From Raineya orbicola (GTDB taxonomy: Bacteria > Bacteroidota > Bacteroidia > Cytophagales > Thermonemataceae), in NCBI RefSeq assembly GCF_002843425.1, contig NZ_NKXO01000034.1, forward strand, positions 1 to 35,990: DNA of 35,990 bases. The letters run 5' to 3'. The position numbers and the translations under genes were made by a program. The notes below the pieces were generated by a model. It did no database searches. It saw only the letters and a program-made list of their open reading frames with translations, and had not been told where the DNA came from. Positions 18,588 to 27,280 of the stretch are shown here, piece by piece; the first letter of the stretch is position 1; each line of letters begins with the position of its first letter.

Positions 18588-18623
18588 GGCAGTGTAAAGG
18601 TATAGAAAGTTTTTTACACTGCC
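18588..18623. repeat. perfect 11-bp inverted repeat between the phosphatase and MltD genes
   Basis: GGCAGTGTAAA (18588-18598) pairs with TTTACACTGCC (18613-18623) around a 14-base loop, between the stop of the phosphatase gene and the start of the transglycosylase gene. There is no T tract after it on the minus strand, so a terminator is possible but not typical; an operator for the MltD-like gene is the alternative. Confidence 0.45.
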
Positions 18624-18677
18624 AAAATTACATAACAAAAAGTTGAGAAAAGATGCTGTAAGTTATATGAGCTTTGC

Positions 18678-21140
18678 TCAAACTTTGATACCCATTAGCA
18701 AAATATCGTCTCTTTGCATAGTTCCTCTTTGATACATATCCAAGAAGTTTTCTAAATGCTTTTGTTGTTCGCTCATAGTGAGGTTACAATTTTGCGAGAG
18801 TAGATATTTGAATTTAGCCTCGCCTAATTTTATTCTTTCTGCATTATTCTGGTCTGTGAAGCCGTCGCTACCTAAATAAAGCAAACTACCTGATTTGAGT
18901 CTAAGCTCTTGATTAGTAAAAGGAACATTTTCGTTTTGGAAACCGCCAATAGAGCGTCTGTCGCCTTTGAGCATAAAAACTTGGTCGTGTCCAGCTTCTA
19001 TGTAATAAAGCGGTCTTTTAGCCCCTGCATAAGTGAGTTTGGTGAAGCCATCGGGTTGTTTTTCCAAAACACACACCGATAAATCCATTCCATATTGATT
19101 TTCCGTTTTGTCTTGTTGGAGGGTAGAACGGATTTCTTCATCCAATTTTTTTAGAATTTCAGCAGGTTCAGTTATCTGATATTGTTTTACTACTTTGGTA
19201 AGCATTGTGCTGCCAATAATACTCATCAAGGCACCGGGTACGCCGTGTCCGGTGCAATCTACGGTAGCTACAATCACCTTGTTATCAACTTGTTCTACCC
19301 AGTAAAAATCGCCAGAAACTACATCACGGGGGCGGAAAATGAGGAAATATTCCCCCAACAGGGCTTTCATTTTATCTTCGTGAGGCAAAACAGCCTGCTG
19401 TATAGTCATAGCGGCATTGATACTTTTTTCAATTTTCTCGTTTTGTTCAGCAAGAATAGCATTCTTTTCGGCAATGGCATCTCTTTGAGCCATAATTTCC
19501 TCTTGGTTCTGGCGAAGTTCTTCGTTTTGAGCGGCGATTTGGTTAGATTGCTCCTGAATAGCAAGGGATTGTTCTTGAATTTCTTTGGACTGCTTTTCAA
19601 TTTCTTTAGCTTGGCGTTCAATAGCATTTTTCTGTTTGCGTATGCGTATGTAAGTGTAGATGCTGTATGCCAAACCAATAATTGCCAAAGCAATGATAAT
19701 CATTAGGAGTTGGTTGATGAGTTCATTGGCACGGGCTTCTTTTTCGGCAGCTTCTTTTTGCTGTTTAGCCACTTTTTCTTTTTCTCTTACTTCGGCGAGT
19801 TCTTTTTCTTTAAGTACTTTTTCTTTTTCTTGGGCATCTATCTTGATAGCTTGGAGTTCTTTTTCACGTTGTAATAGTTCATTTTCTTGTCTTTGTTTTT
19901 CGGCTTCGGCTTGTTGTTTGGTAATCAAGAGAGCTTGCTCAATTCTTTTCCGTTCCAATTCTTGGTTCAAGGCACGTGTACGGCTAATTTCACTTTCTTT
20001 GCGAGCTAAATCCGCTTCTTGGCGAGCTTTTTCTTTTTCCAAAGCGAGCTGTTTTACGGTCATTTCTTGCTTTTCTTTTTCAGCAATATCTTGTTTGAGT
20101 TCATTTTCCTTTTTTTCCACATTGATTTGCTCTTCAAGCAGTTTTTGCTGATTTAATGCTTCACGTTGCCTGATTTTTTCACGTGTATCTTGGTAGAGTT
20201 TATTATACTTTTGATATTGAGCAAAATCCTTTTCTTTCTGATAGATTTGAGCCAAAATATTGTAGCTTACTTCTAAAATATTATCACCATTAGGTAAATT
20301 TTGAGCAATGGAAATAGCTTTTTCAGTTTGGGCGATAGCTACTTTACTTTTACCCGAAACGTAATTGTTGGCGGCTAAATAATTGGAAAGATTAGCCACT
20401 TCATATTCATTTTTCTGGTTTTCAGCAAGTTTATAGGCTTTTTGGAAATACTCTCCTGCATCATCAAATTTTCCAATGTAGCTATATGTAACACCCAAGT
20501 TGGTGTACATAGTAAGTTGTTGCTGAGGACGCAGACGGCTCAATTTGCCATAAATAGCGAGAGCTTCCATAAAATGGTCCATAGATTTTTGTGTATTTCC
20601 GAGCTGTCGGTACAAAAATCCTAAATTGTTGTGGGTGTCAGCAACTGCCATCTCATCACCTAGTTCTTTATTAAGTTGCAAACACTCCAAAGTGTAGTTT
20701 AAGGCATCTTGATTTTTATCAGCCGCTTCGCAAATTTCAGCAAGTTTGTGAAGCGTATTTACTTCATCTTTTTTACGATTTTCTTTCTTTTGCAAACGCA
20801 AAATTTTATCATAGGTTTTTTGAGCATTGTTGTAATCTTTCAGAGCTATTTGCGAATTTCCAATAGCATTCAAAATGGCGATTTTTGCCGAATTGCTTTC
20901 GTTATTTTGCTCTTGCAACTGATAAACTTGCTCAAAATATTCAATAGCCTTTTTATGAGCATTTTGTCTTTGATAGGTAAGCCCCAGACGCTCTAAAATA
21001 TTGATACGTTCAGGCATATCTTTGGCTTTGTTCAGCTCGGCAAGTAGCACACTGATACTACTTTGGCTTTGAGCTTTTACTATCATATTGAAAGCCAGCA
21101 AACAAAGAAATAAACAAAGAAGTTTTTTAACAGGTGTCAT
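18678..21140 (-). CDS. TPR / coiled-coil / transmembrane SpoIIE-type serine phosphatase
   Basis: 820 residues. A signal peptide (1-23, ending VKAQ) leads into about six TPR-like repeats (about 30-315, e.g. HNNLGFLYRQLGN and YTNLGVTYSYIGKFDDAGEY). A very long Glu/Lys/Gln-rich coiled coil follows (about 320-473), then one membrane segment (476-497), a second coiled coil (500-572) and a PP2C-type SpoIIE domain (about 590-820). Metal-binding acids are visible in RDVVSGDFYW (D611), VDCTGHGVPG (627-636), GSDGFTDQ and RDDILLMGI. The layout predicts a receptor with sensor outside and phosphatase inside, acting on an unknown anti-anti-sigma-like partner. It starts 12 bases after a TonB-dependent receptor gene on the same strand, so receptor and phosphatase are probably cotranscribed. 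Confidence 0.9.
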   Translation of the reverse strand: MTPVKKLLCLFLCLLAFNMIVKAQSQSSISVLLAELNKAKDMPERINILERLGLTYQRQNAHKKAIEYFEQVYQLQEQNNESNSAKIAILNAIGNSQIALKDYNNAQKTYDKILRLQKKENRKKDEVNTLHKLAEICEAADKNQDALNYTLECLQLNKELGDEMAVADTHNNLGFLYRQLGNTQKSMDHFMEALAIYGKLSRLRPQQQLTMYTNLGVTYSYIGKFDDAGEYFQKAYKLAENQKNEYEVANLSNYLAANNYVSGKSKVAIAQTEKAISIAQNLPNGDNILEVSYNILAQIYQKEKDFAQYQKYNKLYQDTREKIRQREALNQQKLLEEQINVEKKENELKQDIAEKEKQEMTVKQLALEKEKARQEADLARKESEISRTRALNQELERKRIEQALLITKQQAEAEKQRQENELLQREKELQAIKIDAQEKEKVLKEKELAEVREKEKVAKQQKEAAEKEARANELINQLLMIIIALAIIGLAYSIYTYIRIRKQKNAIERQAKEIEKQSKEIQEQSLAIQEQSNQIAAQNEELRQNQEEIMAQRDAIAEKNAILAEQNEKIEKSINAAMTIQQAVLPHEDKMKALLGEYFLIFRPRDVVSGDFYWVEQVDNKVIVATVDCTGHGVPGALMSIIGSTMLTKVVKQYQITEPAEILKKLDEEIRSTLQQDKTENQYGMDLSVCVLEKQPDGFTKLTYAGAKRPLYYIEAGHDQVFMLKGDRRSIGGFQNENVPFTNQELRLKSGSLLYLGSDGFTDQNNAERIKLGEAKFKYLLSQNCNLTMSEQQKHLENFLDMYQRGTMQRDDILLMGIKV

Positions 21141-21152
21141 AATAGTAAAGTT

Positions 21153-23750
21153 TTATTGGATTGTGTAATTAAAACTTATCATAAACCTTCTGCCAAAATC
21201 AGGAAGTTGATTAGGTTTATGGTAGATAGCACTATTCCAACCCTGTGCGTCAGAGTTGAGAACGTTCCATACAGGGCTATTGAGTACGTTATTGATTTTT
21301 AGTTCCATAAACAGCCCATTTATGTTGAGCAATTTAGCAAAATTTTGTCTAAAATACAAATTAAAATACAAACTCGCAGGAACATTGTGTTTGGTGTAGT
21401 TATTAGGGTTGGCGTTGGGGTTTTCTATAACTTGATTTCCCTGTACAATAATCGCTTCGGGTCTTGCTTCTCCTAAATTGTTATTTGCAGGAGCAAGCAT
21501 TAAAATCCTGCCATTAAAATAGCCTTCCAAGCCTATGGTAGTTCCTTTTTTGAATATGTGGCTTGCTCCGCCTTTTATCATCAAATCAGGCGAATCCAAA
21601 GGAAGTAACATATTGGGCAGAGGGTCGTAAATAGGTGCAACCCCACCGGAACCCACCGTGCCTAAAATTCCCGTACCTTCGCGAGGATTTTTGTAATCTC
21701 TCATAAATGCAAAAGCATCGGAAGGGCGGCGAAGAATGTAGTAAGTTGCCGCTCCCCAAAAGTCAGTGTCTTCTAAGCGATGATAGGCTGAAAGCGTAAA
21801 ACCAATATTGCTCCAAGCACTTCCCGCATTGAAGGCTTGTAAAGCGGGGTTAAATTGATACAAACGATTGTTTTGCAGATAAAATGCATTGAAACTGGCA
21901 TTGCTTTTTTTCTTATTAAAGCTATGACTCACAATTAGCTCGTAGTTGTCAGTTATCTCCGACTTTGCTTCTATATCCAAAGGCAGACGGATAATTTCTT
22001 GGGGAGGTACGGCACGGAAGGCACGAGCAAAAATGGCTCTTACGTTGGTATTTTCTGTAAAACGATAATTTACAACGGCTCGGGGCGTGATGTTTTGGTC
22101 TACTTTATTCTGAGCTCGGATAGGAGAATATCCCCCCGTATTAGCATTAAAAGTATAAACTACTTGGTTACCGAAATTTCTATAAGCATCTTGAATAAAC
22201 TGATAGTCGTAACGCACTCCTGCGGTGATAGTAAGTTTGGGAATAGGTGTATAAATAGTTTGCAACCATAAACCATAATACCAACCATTATCAGAAATCC
22301 CCCCCGAAGGACGATAGAACAGAAACATATTATTTCTTGCAGAAATCCATTGAATATTTTTGTAATCAGCTATTTCAATGTTACCACCCAAACTCACATT
22401 TACTTTTTCATTTTTGAAAGGCATCATCTGAAACTCCCCGCCCCAAGACTTGGTAATCCCTGCATAATTGATACGCAAACCGCCACCATTGTAAGCTAAA
22501 GTACTATCTTTGAGTACTATGTTGGCGTCTAATAGGGTATTGTACCTTACAAAGTTGCCATCTATAAGTAAAAATCTATTTGCATTAGCTCCTGTGAAAG
22601 GGTTGAGAAAAGTAGTTAATGCAGTATTTGCTAAGGTTTGTCCATTGGTAGGGTTTCTATCGGTAAGGCTGAAATCTTGTATTTCTCTATTGGTGCTTAA
22701 ATTATAGCTAATACGAGCCGTAATTCCCCATTTTGTGATAGGTTTAAGCTCTAAGTAAGCGGCACCGTGGCTCCATTGGCGGTCGTTATCGGGGTGGTTG
22801 AAAGTTACATTATCTTTGGGTTGTACCCAAGAAACAGCTCGGCTATGCATAAATGCCCCAACAGAAAAATATTCACTATTGAAACGAACATCAAAGTTAG
22901 GAAAATCATAGCCTCCATTAAAACTGCCGTCATTGGGTACGTCCCAATAAACTTGGTTGCGGTAGATGATGTCAGCAAGCCCTGCTCCCTTTTTAGTGAA
23001 ACTACTTTGCCAAGGACGTTGGGTGTGTCCTGTTTTGGTATCATACTCCAAGCCACCTGAAAAACGGTATAAAGTAAGTGAAAGGTTAGATTTTTCAGAA
23101 ATACCAAAAGTCAAGCCCGTAGAAAAGCGTTGAACAATAGAGTTCCTACCCAACTCTTCAAAGATTGCAGAAGTGTAAAGTTTTATCCGATTATCGCGAT
23201 TCAAAAACACAGGGTCGGCGTTACGCGTAATAATATTGACCACCCCTTGAACCGCCACACTACCATACAAAGCACCCCCAGGACCTCTCAACACCTCAAT
23301 TCTCTCTACATTATTTAAATCTCCAATAACATCAGCGTAAAAATCTCCAAAATGGAAACGTTCATTGATACGATGTCCGTTGATAAGGAAAAGTACATTT
23401 CGTCGAGTGTTGTTGGTGAAAAAGCCCCTGAAATCCGTATCAAAATTGTTGCCTGTATAGTGCGTATAAACTTCGGGAATACGAGCTAGTAGCTCGGCTA
23501 AATTACGATAACCGTAACGCTCAATATCTTCGCGGGTAATTACCGTGATACTTGCAGGAGCATCACTCAAATTTTCTTTGATACGGGAAGCCGTTACTAC
23601 TTGGATTTCTGCTTCTACATCTTTTTTAAGCTGTAAGATTTCCTCTGCCGAAGAGGTAAATAGCTTAATTCTTGAACTATCTGTCTGAGCGTTCAACATA
23701 CTAACACTTACTATACCTGTAAGCATTAGAACAGAAATAAAGAGTTTCAT
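21153..23750 (-). CDS. TonB-dependent outer membrane receptor (first of two, 865 aa)
   Basis: Outer-membrane beta-barrel transporter energised by TonB. The signal peptide (MKLFISVLMLTGIVSVSMLNAQ) is followed by a short linker with RIKLFTSSAEEILQL. The plug domain follows: ASRIKENLSDAPASITVITRED, then VERIEVLRGPGGALYG and GVVNIITR. A barrel of about 650 residues with aromatic-rich strands ends at FMISFNYTIQ. There is no carboxypeptidase-regulatory-like N-domain and no SusD partner, so a siderophore, vitamin or metal substrate fits better than glycan uptake, but the substrate is unknown. It lies between a second receptor gene (40 bases upstream) and the SpoIIE-type phosphatase (12 bases downstream). 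Confidence 0.95.
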   Translation of the reverse strand: MKLFISVLMLTGIVSVSMLNAQTDSSRIKLFTSSAEEILQLKKDVEAEIQVVTASRIKENLSDAPASITVITREDIERYGYRNLAELLARIPEVYTHYTGNNFDTDFRGFFTNNTRRNVLFLINGHRINERFHFGDFYADVIGDLNNVERIEVLRGPGGALYGSVAVQGVVNIITRNADPVFLNRDNRIKLYTSAIFEELGRNSIVQRFSTGLTFGISEKSNLSLTLYRFSGGLEYDTKTGHTQRPWQSSFTKKGAGLADIIYRNQVYWDVPNDGSFNGGYDFPNFDVRFNSEYFSVGAFMHSRAVSWVQPKDNVTFNHPDNDRQWSHGAAYLELKPITKWGITARISYNLSTNREIQDFSLTDRNPTNGQTLANTALTTFLNPFTGANANRFLLIDGNFVRYNTLLDANIVLKDSTLAYNGGGLRINYAGITKSWGGEFQMMPFKNEKVNVSLGGNIEIADYKNIQWISARNNMFLFYRPSGGISDNGWYYGLWLQTIYTPIPKLTITAGVRYDYQFIQDAYRNFGNQVVYTFNANTGGYSPIRAQNKVDQNITPRAVVNYRFTENTNVRAIFARAFRAVPPQEIIRLPLDIEAKSEITDNYELIVSHSFNKKKSNASFNAFYLQNNRLYQFNPALQAFNAGSAWSNIGFTLSAYHRLEDTDFWGAATYYILRRPSDAFAFMRDYKNPREGTGILGTVGSGGVAPIYDPLPNMLLPLDSPDLMIKGGASHIFKKGTTIGLEGYFNGRILMLAPANNNLGEARPEAIIVQGNQVIENPNANPNNYTKHNVPASLYFNLYFRQNFAKLLNINGLFMELKINNVLNSPVWNVLNSDAQGWNSAIYHKPNQLPDFGRRFMISFNYTIQ

Positions 23751-23790
23751 AATTGCATAGAGTTAAAAAATTACGCATACAAACAAGATT

Positions 23791-26004
23791 TTACCATTTC
23801 AAACGCAGTGTAGCCCAAAAAGTCGTAGTTTCCCAAGCAGGTGTACCGGGAGAAACATCGGGACCACCTGCATTGCTATTCATCGGATATAAATTTGTAT
23901 TGTTGGTTAAATTTTTCGCTTGTAAATCCAAAGAAAATTTTTCAGAAAAATCGTATCCAACTCCTGCATTGAGTATGAAGCCTCCTTGTGCCACAGTACC
24001 TGCGGGTGAATACCATTTAGAATAATACATTGAATGAACTCCTGCATAAAATTTACTTACAGGCTTAGCTATTATGCTCAAACGAGTAACATTTTCAGGA
24101 AAAGCCTTGTAACGTAATTTTTTATTCTCATCTGCCGCTAGGTACATACTATTGGCATTGATAGCCAAATCCTTCTGTTCTTCGGTTGCTTCCATTACTT
24201 TTACCAAAGCATTGCTTAATGTAATGCTTACTTTTTCGTGATTAAAATTCAGTACTGTTTCATTGCCGATTTGAGAGAACGTACCTGGTGTATTTTTGAA
24301 AAACCAGTACCCATTCCAGTCGCCGGGTATATCTGATCCTATATTTACCATATTAAAATCGTCAGGGTTTTGGTAGAATACTCCCACGTCAATCACATTT
24401 TGAACAATATTGTAAAAAACTACGGTATTGAGCGTAAGCGAAGATAGAATATTCCAACGGAAGGCAAGCTCAATATTGTTGATACGTTCAGGGGCGATAA
24501 GGTCAATGTTACGAGCATTGGGGATACCTGCGGCATCTACAAGCGTATAATTTTCAGCACGTAAGAAACCATCTCGTCTGTACCCTCCTGAATAATGCAA
24601 ACCTACTGCTCCACGGAAACCCGCTTGATAGGAAGCTCGTACCGAAAAATTTTTGTTAGGGGAGAAAATCACTCCCAAGCGAGGCGAAATATTTTGCCCC
24701 CAGAAAGGGTGTTGGTCATAGCGAAAGGCGGCAAATAGGTCTAACTTTTCGGTAGGGCTGAAATAGTTTTCTCCGAAAATACTTAACAAAGTTATATTTT
24801 CGCGATAAGACATTGTGAGGTCTTGGTTGGCAGTGGCAGGGTCAAAAGAACCTACTACATTGGCAATGTAGTTGTTGCCTGCTCGGTTCGGTAGCCCCAT
24901 CGAGAAAATTCTGTATTCTATGCCAATAGCCGTTTTGTTATTTTTCCAAAGCCCATCAAGATTGAAAACGCTTTTTGCTCCATAGCGTTGTTCTGCTGTT
25001 CCTCCCATAGTAGTTCCTGTAAGTGAATATAGCCCATAATCATCATTGATAAAAGAAACGCTACTTACATTGCTCACCTTTTCAGAAATTTTGAAGTTAT
25101 ATCCCAAAGTAAGTGAGAGTAAATCTTGACGAATCACTTCCCTGTCGCGGTAGAAATTATACAGGTCTCTGCGTTGCCCCGCTTTAAGTAGATTGATTAC
25201 CAGGTCATTGATTTGAGTAGTATTGATGATAGTTGTATTCTGACTACGGCGAAGACGATGCCCCATATCAGCTACTTTACCTCCTGCAAAACCCTGATTA
25301 CCTTGCTGTGCCGCCCAACCTTCGTTTCTTAGTGCTTGTCCGTGATAAGAAAGCCCTGAAATATAGGTGTAGGAGCGAATACCTTTAGTATTTATCTTTA
25401 CACCAATACTGCCATTGTAAAAATCATTCAGTCCTGCTGATGTACTCACTTCAAATGCTCCATTTTCGGCATCTTTGGCATCTTTGGTTACAATATTGAT
25501 AACCCCCAGCAAAGCCCCCTGCCCCAATGTAACCGAACCAGGACCACGTATTACCTCAATACGTTCAATATATTCCAAATTAGAGCTATTCAGAACAGCA
25601 TCGGGTGGTCCCCAGAAAAATTCAGTATTCAGGTTTTGCCCGTTGATGAGCATTAAAACTTTGGAATTATTATCGGGTGCCAAACCTCTAAATCCTGCGA
25701 TTAAATCGTCTTGGTCTTCAATAGCAAAATAACCCGGAGCAAATAAGGTAAGGGCTTCAGAAAGTGTTCTTGCACCACTCAATCGTATTTGCTCTTTGGT
25801 AATTACTGTTACGGAAGCAGGTTGCTTGCTGATGTCTTTTACAACGTTAGAAGCGATACTTACTTCTTGAACTTCTTTTACGGGAATTTTCAGCAATTCA
25901 TCGGGCGAGGCAGTAAATAATTTCACTTTGGAAGTGTCACTGTGCTGGGCATAGCTTTTCAGAATAATGACACAAAAAAAAGCTATTGATAAAGTAATTT
26001 TCAT
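23791..26004 (-). CDS. TonB-dependent outer membrane receptor (second of two, 737 aa)
   Basis: Paralogue of the downstream receptor. The signal peptide (MKITLSIAFFCVIILKSYAQ) is followed by a linker with KVKLFTASPDELLKIPVKEV matching that of the partner. Plug motifs: KDISKQPASVTVITKEQI, IERIEVIRGPGSVTLGQGALLGVINIVTK. The barrel ends in TTFWATLRLKW, a typical aromatic C-terminus. It is first in the three-gene unit receptor-receptor-phosphatase. The linker pattern LFxxSxxELLxI before the plug is common in receptors lacking other N-terminal domains. Substrate unknown; tandem paralogues may handle related ligands or form a larger complex. Confidence 0.95.
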   Translation of the reverse strand: MKITLSIAFFCVIILKSYAQHSDTSKVKLFTASPDELLKIPVKEVQEVSIASNVVKDISKQPASVTVITKEQIRLSGARTLSEALTLFAPGYFAIEDQDDLIAGFRGLAPDNNSKVLMLINGQNLNTEFFWGPPDAVLNSSNLEYIERIEVIRGPGSVTLGQGALLGVINIVTKDAKDAENGAFEVSTSAGLNDFYNGSIGVKINTKGIRSYTYISGLSYHGQALRNEGWAAQQGNQGFAGGKVADMGHRLRRSQNTTIINTTQINDLVINLLKAGQRRDLYNFYRDREVIRQDLLSLTLGYNFKISEKVSNVSSVSFINDDYGLYSLTGTTMGGTAEQRYGAKSVFNLDGLWKNNKTAIGIEYRIFSMGLPNRAGNNYIANVVGSFDPATANQDLTMSYRENITLLSIFGENYFSPTEKLDLFAAFRYDQHPFWGQNISPRLGVIFSPNKNFSVRASYQAGFRGAVGLHYSGGYRRDGFLRAENYTLVDAAGIPNARNIDLIAPERINNIELAFRWNILSSLTLNTVVFYNIVQNVIDVGVFYQNPDDFNMVNIGSDIPGDWNGYWFFKNTPGTFSQIGNETVLNFNHEKVSITLSNALVKVMEATEEQKDLAINANSMYLAADENKKLRYKAFPENVTRLSIIAKPVSKFYAGVHSMYYSKWYSPAGTVAQGGFILNAGVGYDFSEKFSLDLQAKNLTNNTNLYPMNSNAGGPDVSPGTPAWETTTFWATLRLKW

Positions 26005-26030
26005 AAATAATAAGCATTAGCGTTCCAACT

Positions 26031-26038
26031 CAAAAATA
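26031..26038 (-). promoter_or_regulatory. -7-like element upstream of the receptor operon
   Basis: TATTTTTG on the minus strand (exact TAnnTTTG) 26 bases before the ATG at 26004. No TTTG is present at the right distance upstream, so the call rests on one box. The remainder of the gap up to 26171 is AT-rich without other recognisable features. Confidence 0.35.
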
Positions 26039-26171
26039 AATATCTGCCAAAAAGATAATAAATAGCAACGAAACTTCCAAAAAAAATGAACGAAAAGTTT
26101 TGTAAATATTAAATATTTATGATTTTTTTTGATTATTTATTTGCAATAAATTGATTGTCAAATTTTTGTAT

Positions 26172-26204
26172 AAAAATAAAAATGGTTGCTGTACTGAGCA
26201 ACCA
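26172..26204 (-). terminator. terminator of the ispH - H-NOX - crtZ operon
   Basis: Perfect 8-bp stem TGGTTGCT (26183-26190) with AGCAACCA (26197-26204) and a 6-base loop. On the minus strand it is followed by a T-rich run (complement of 26172-26182). It lies 46 bases after the crtZ stop. Confidence 0.7.
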
Positions 26205-26249
26205 CTTTTACTGATAATATTTGCTTAGGGATAGATTAACTGCGAGTTT

Positions 26250-26726
26250 TTATTCCAATTCTACCTTTTCGTGTATATCTTTGGGGGCGTATTTTTTAGG
26301 AGCGTACAGGAAACCAAAGGCTTCGGCACCCTCTTTGCCTAAATGTTTATGATGAATCTTGTGAGCTCGTATCATTCGGCGGAGATAGGGGTTCTTAGCG
26401 ATAAATTTAATTTTCACCCTTCTATGTACCAAAATATCGTGAAAAAGTACATAAAAAATACCATATCCTAAAATACCAAAACCAATCCATTTAAGAAAGC
26501 CTACATTCTCAAATTCAAAGCCTGCAACAATAGTAGCTATGGAAGGAATGCTAAAAACGACTGCAAAAAGGTCATTTTTTTCAAAAAAACCTTTGTGGGG
26601 TTTGTGGTGAGACTCGTGCCAACACCACAAAAATCCGTGCATTACGTACTTGTGTGTTGCCCAAGCTACTCCTTCCATTAAAAAAAAAGTGGTAACCATC
26701 AGTATTATGTTGATAAAAAGTTCCAT
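26250..26726 (-). CDS. crtZ: beta-carotene hydroxylase, CrtZ-like
   Basis: Membrane di-iron hydroxylase of the fatty acid hydroxylase superfamily adding 3-hydroxyl groups to beta-ionone rings (zeaxanthin formation). 158 residues, normal for CrtZ. The histidine boxes are all present: HKYVMH at 25-30, HESHH at 37-41, HDILVH at 96-101 and HKIHH at 122-126, set among membrane segments. GFLWCWHESHHKPHKG and FGFLYAPKKY are typical CrtZ sequence. It is the last gene of the ispH - H-NOX - crtZ unit, 12 bases after the H-NOX gene. Other carotenoid genes (crtB, crtI, crtY) are not in the window. Confidence 0.92.
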   Translation of the reverse strand: MELFINIILMVTTFFLMEGVAWATHKYVMHGFLWCWHESHHKPHKGFFEKNDLFAVVFSIPSIATIVAGFEFENVGFLKWIGFGILGYGIFYVLFHDILVHRRVKIKFIAKNPYLRRMIRAHKIHHKHLGKEGAEAFGFLYAPKKYAPKDIHEKVELE

Positions 26727-26738
26727 AGATACAATATT

Positions 26739-27272
26739 TTAATAGTGACTAAAAGTCATAATTGCTTTATTTTCTGAAATTTTTTCAATATGGATTTGAT
26801 TATTGAAATACACATCTAATCCCTTTACAAGAGATATGTATAAATCAAAGAGTTTGCGTTGAGATATATACTCAACTTCGTATTTATTAGGTGCAAGCTC
26901 TTTGTATTCAAAGCGAGGGGGCTGAGCTGTTTCACGTATTTTGCCAAACATTTCGTGAATTTTGGTGAGTTTAAGCACCATATCTTTGGTGGTATTTGCA
27001 CCCTTATAAAAAGCTGAATACAGTTTGGGAGCATACTCAGTACACCAATAGATCCCAAAATCATCGAATAACTGTTGTAAGGAAATTCCCAATATTTCGG
27101 CAGATTTGAAGATGAAATCAATCGTTAAGGCTTCATCAATATCTTCTTTTATCTGTGTAATAAAAGAATGATTTGGCGGTAAATTAAAGGCTTTCAGGCA
27201 TTCTTGCCACTTTTCTCTGCCATATTTATGGATAATAGTTTCTTCAAGACAATAGTGAATAGTACCGTGCAT
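26739..27272 (-). CDS. H-NOX (haem NO/O2-binding) sensor protein, stand-alone
   Basis: 177 residues, a single HNOB domain. The start is set at ATG 27270-27272 (MHGTIHYCLEE), because H-NOX proteins begin MxGxI and the second residue packs on the haem; the frame stays open upstream into ispH but that part is not H-NOX. The proximal haem ligand is H106 in LTKIHEMFGKIR; P118-P119 lie near the haem; the YxSxR propionate-binding motif is Y135-S137-R139. Counting without gaps from these anchors, the place of the distal Tyr of O2-binding H-NOX holds L144, which predicts NO rather than O2 binding. Partners are usually histidine kinases or cyclic-di-GMP enzymes; here the neighbours are ispH (8 bases upstream) and crtZ (12 bases downstream). 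Confidence 0.9.
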   Translation of the reverse strand: MHGTIHYCLEETIIHKYGREKWQECLKAFNLPPNHSFITQIKEDIDEALTIDFIFKSAEILGISLQQLFDDFGIYWCTEYAPKLYSAFYKGANTTKDMVLKLTKIHEMFGKIRETAQPPRFEYKELAPNKYEVEYISQRKLFDLYISLVKGLDVYFNNQIHIEKISENKAIMTFSHY

Positions 27273-27280
27273 AGCTTTTA

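Noticed and set aside
18538-18600. Sigma-54 promoter upstream of the MltD-like gene
   Set aside because: A TGGCAC is present on the minus strand, but the required TTGC at the correct spacing is absent.
19660-20151. Ser/Phe-rich plus-strand open frame
   Set aside because: It is the complement of the Glu/Lys-rich coiled-coil codons of the SpoIIE-type phosphatase.
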